Below are positions 63,551 through 64,000 of a stretch of DNA of 64,000 nucleotides, piece after piece; positions within the stretch are counted from its first letter, which is position 1; every line of letters begins with the position of its first letter. Source of the DNA: an uncultured Pelagibacteraceae bacterium (GTDB lineage: Bacteria > Pseudomonadota > Alphaproteobacteria > Pelagibacterales > Pelagibacteraceae); the NCBI GenBank assembly GCA_902616645.1, contig CACMTO010000001.1, positions 167,907 through 231,906 of the forward strand, in the 5' to 3' direction. A model generated the notes under the pieces. That model searched no databases, was not told where the DNA came from, and was given only the letters and a program-made list of their open reading frames with translations. A program made the position numbers and the translations under genes.

Positions 63551-64000
63551 GATCTAGCTATCTCCAAAGTAGACTTTATATAACCGTCCATACTTCCACA
63601 ATCTAAATATTTTCCAGAGAAAGTATGTGCAATAAATTGATTATTTTCATAAATCAATGATTGTATAGCATCAGTAATATGAATCTCTCCGCCTTTACCT
63701 GGTTTTTGTTTCAGTAGTTTAGAAAATATTTTTTTAGGCAAAATATATCTTCCTATTACAGCTTTATTTGATGGTGCTTTATCAATAGATGGTTTTTCAA
63801 TTACATCTTTAATTAAATAATTTTTTTTATCAAATTTTTTACCCAATTTGAAAATTCCCCATCTTGAAACAGTTTTTTTATTTACATTCATACTAGCCAT
63901 AACAGAAGATTTATAACGTTTATGAATATCCATCATAGATTTGGAGCAGTTTTTTTTTATAATTAAATCGTCTGGTAACAGCATCAAAAAAAATTCATCT
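63547..64000 (-). CDS. galU: UTP-glucose-1-phosphate uridylyltransferase, 3' part only
   Basis: The frame is open to the window edge on the minus strand, so the N-terminal half lies outside. The visible part contains LMLLPDDLI, the characteristic GalU L-P-D-D strand. KDVIEKPSIDKAPSNKAVIGRYILPKKIF, the GKGGEIHITDAIQSLI block and the end GKYLDCGSMDGYIKSTLEIA are all GalU features. It makes UDP-glucose for ugd, with which it overlaps by four bases. Confidence 0.93.
   Translation of the reverse strand, partial: DEFFLMLLPDDLIIKKNCSKSMMDIHKRYKSSVMASMNVNKKTVSRWGIFKLGKKFDKKNYLIKDVIEKPSIDKAPSNKAVIGRYILPKKIFSKLLKQKPGKGGEIHITDAIQSLIYENNQFIAHTFSGKYLDCGSMDGYIKSTLEIARS

Noticed and set aside
1..64000. CRISPR arrays, insertion sequences or prophage blocks
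   Set aside because: No regularly spaced direct repeats, transposase genes or phage structural genes were seen on either strand.

Overview
The window looks like a piece of a streamlined marine alphaproteobacterium of the SAR11 (Pelagibacterales) type. The grounds are a very A+T-rich sequence, genes that abut or overlap by 1-44 bases, alphaproteobacterial gene orders (ribD-ribE-ribBA-ribH-nusB-thiL, acpS-lepB-rnc-recO, pyrB-pyrC'-plsY-topA, gatC-gatA-gatB), a membrane pyrophosphatase and a complete soxBDAG sarcosine oxidase operon. The assignment rests on gene content and order, not on a tree.

Layout. Positions 1-5990 are a cell-surface glycan island: the 3' end of a Gfo/Idh/MocA dehydrogenase, a DegT-type sugar aminotransferase, two glycosyltransferases (GT9-like and GT11-like), then an SxtJ-like membrane protein, a 49-residue DUF5989/SxtK-like membrane protein and a NodU/CmcH/SxtI-type O-carbamoyltransferase. 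Two transporters (AEC and DMT families) follow to 7758. Positions 7759-9991 are the least ordinary part: a 460-base non-coding stretch, a short DNA alkyltransferase gene, a G+C-rich putative RNA bounded by intrinsic terminators, a 58-residue membrane protein, and an orphan tyrosine recombinase whose leader carries an 11-7-11 inverted repeat shaped like a recombinase core site.

From 9988 to 62249 the window is core genome. It holds argC, a small lipoprotein gene, hom, rpsI/rplM, metY with a hydrolase, ctaA, chorismate mutase, rpmG, merR, ihfA, plsX, rpmF, a cytochrome bc1 chaperone, bamE and hppA. The riboflavin/thiamine operon follows with nrdR, glyA and rpiB, then hemB, recO, rnc, lepB, acpS, pdxJ, pyrE, a single Rsh (p)ppGpp enzyme, folK, smpB, dapA, a lytic transglycosylase and tRNA-Ser(GCU). 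Next come soxBDAG, an amino-acid-type ABC binding protein and permease without an ATPase, a secreted nuclease, a MATE transporter, trhO, an O-methyltransferase, gatCAB, ruvX, pyrB, a pseudo-dihydroorotase, plsY, topA and a RidA protein. The window closes with ugd and the 3' end of galU on the minus strand, supplying UDP-glucuronate for surface glycans.

Three genes usual in these gene orders in relatives are not at their places (fabH, era, dprA). Several enzymes have lost parts: the GTP cyclohydrolase II half of RibBA, the metal-binding HxH of the PyrC-like protein, and a middle region of the Rsh enzyme. Three real genes are under 60 codons (4001-4150, 8778-8954, 12368-12529).
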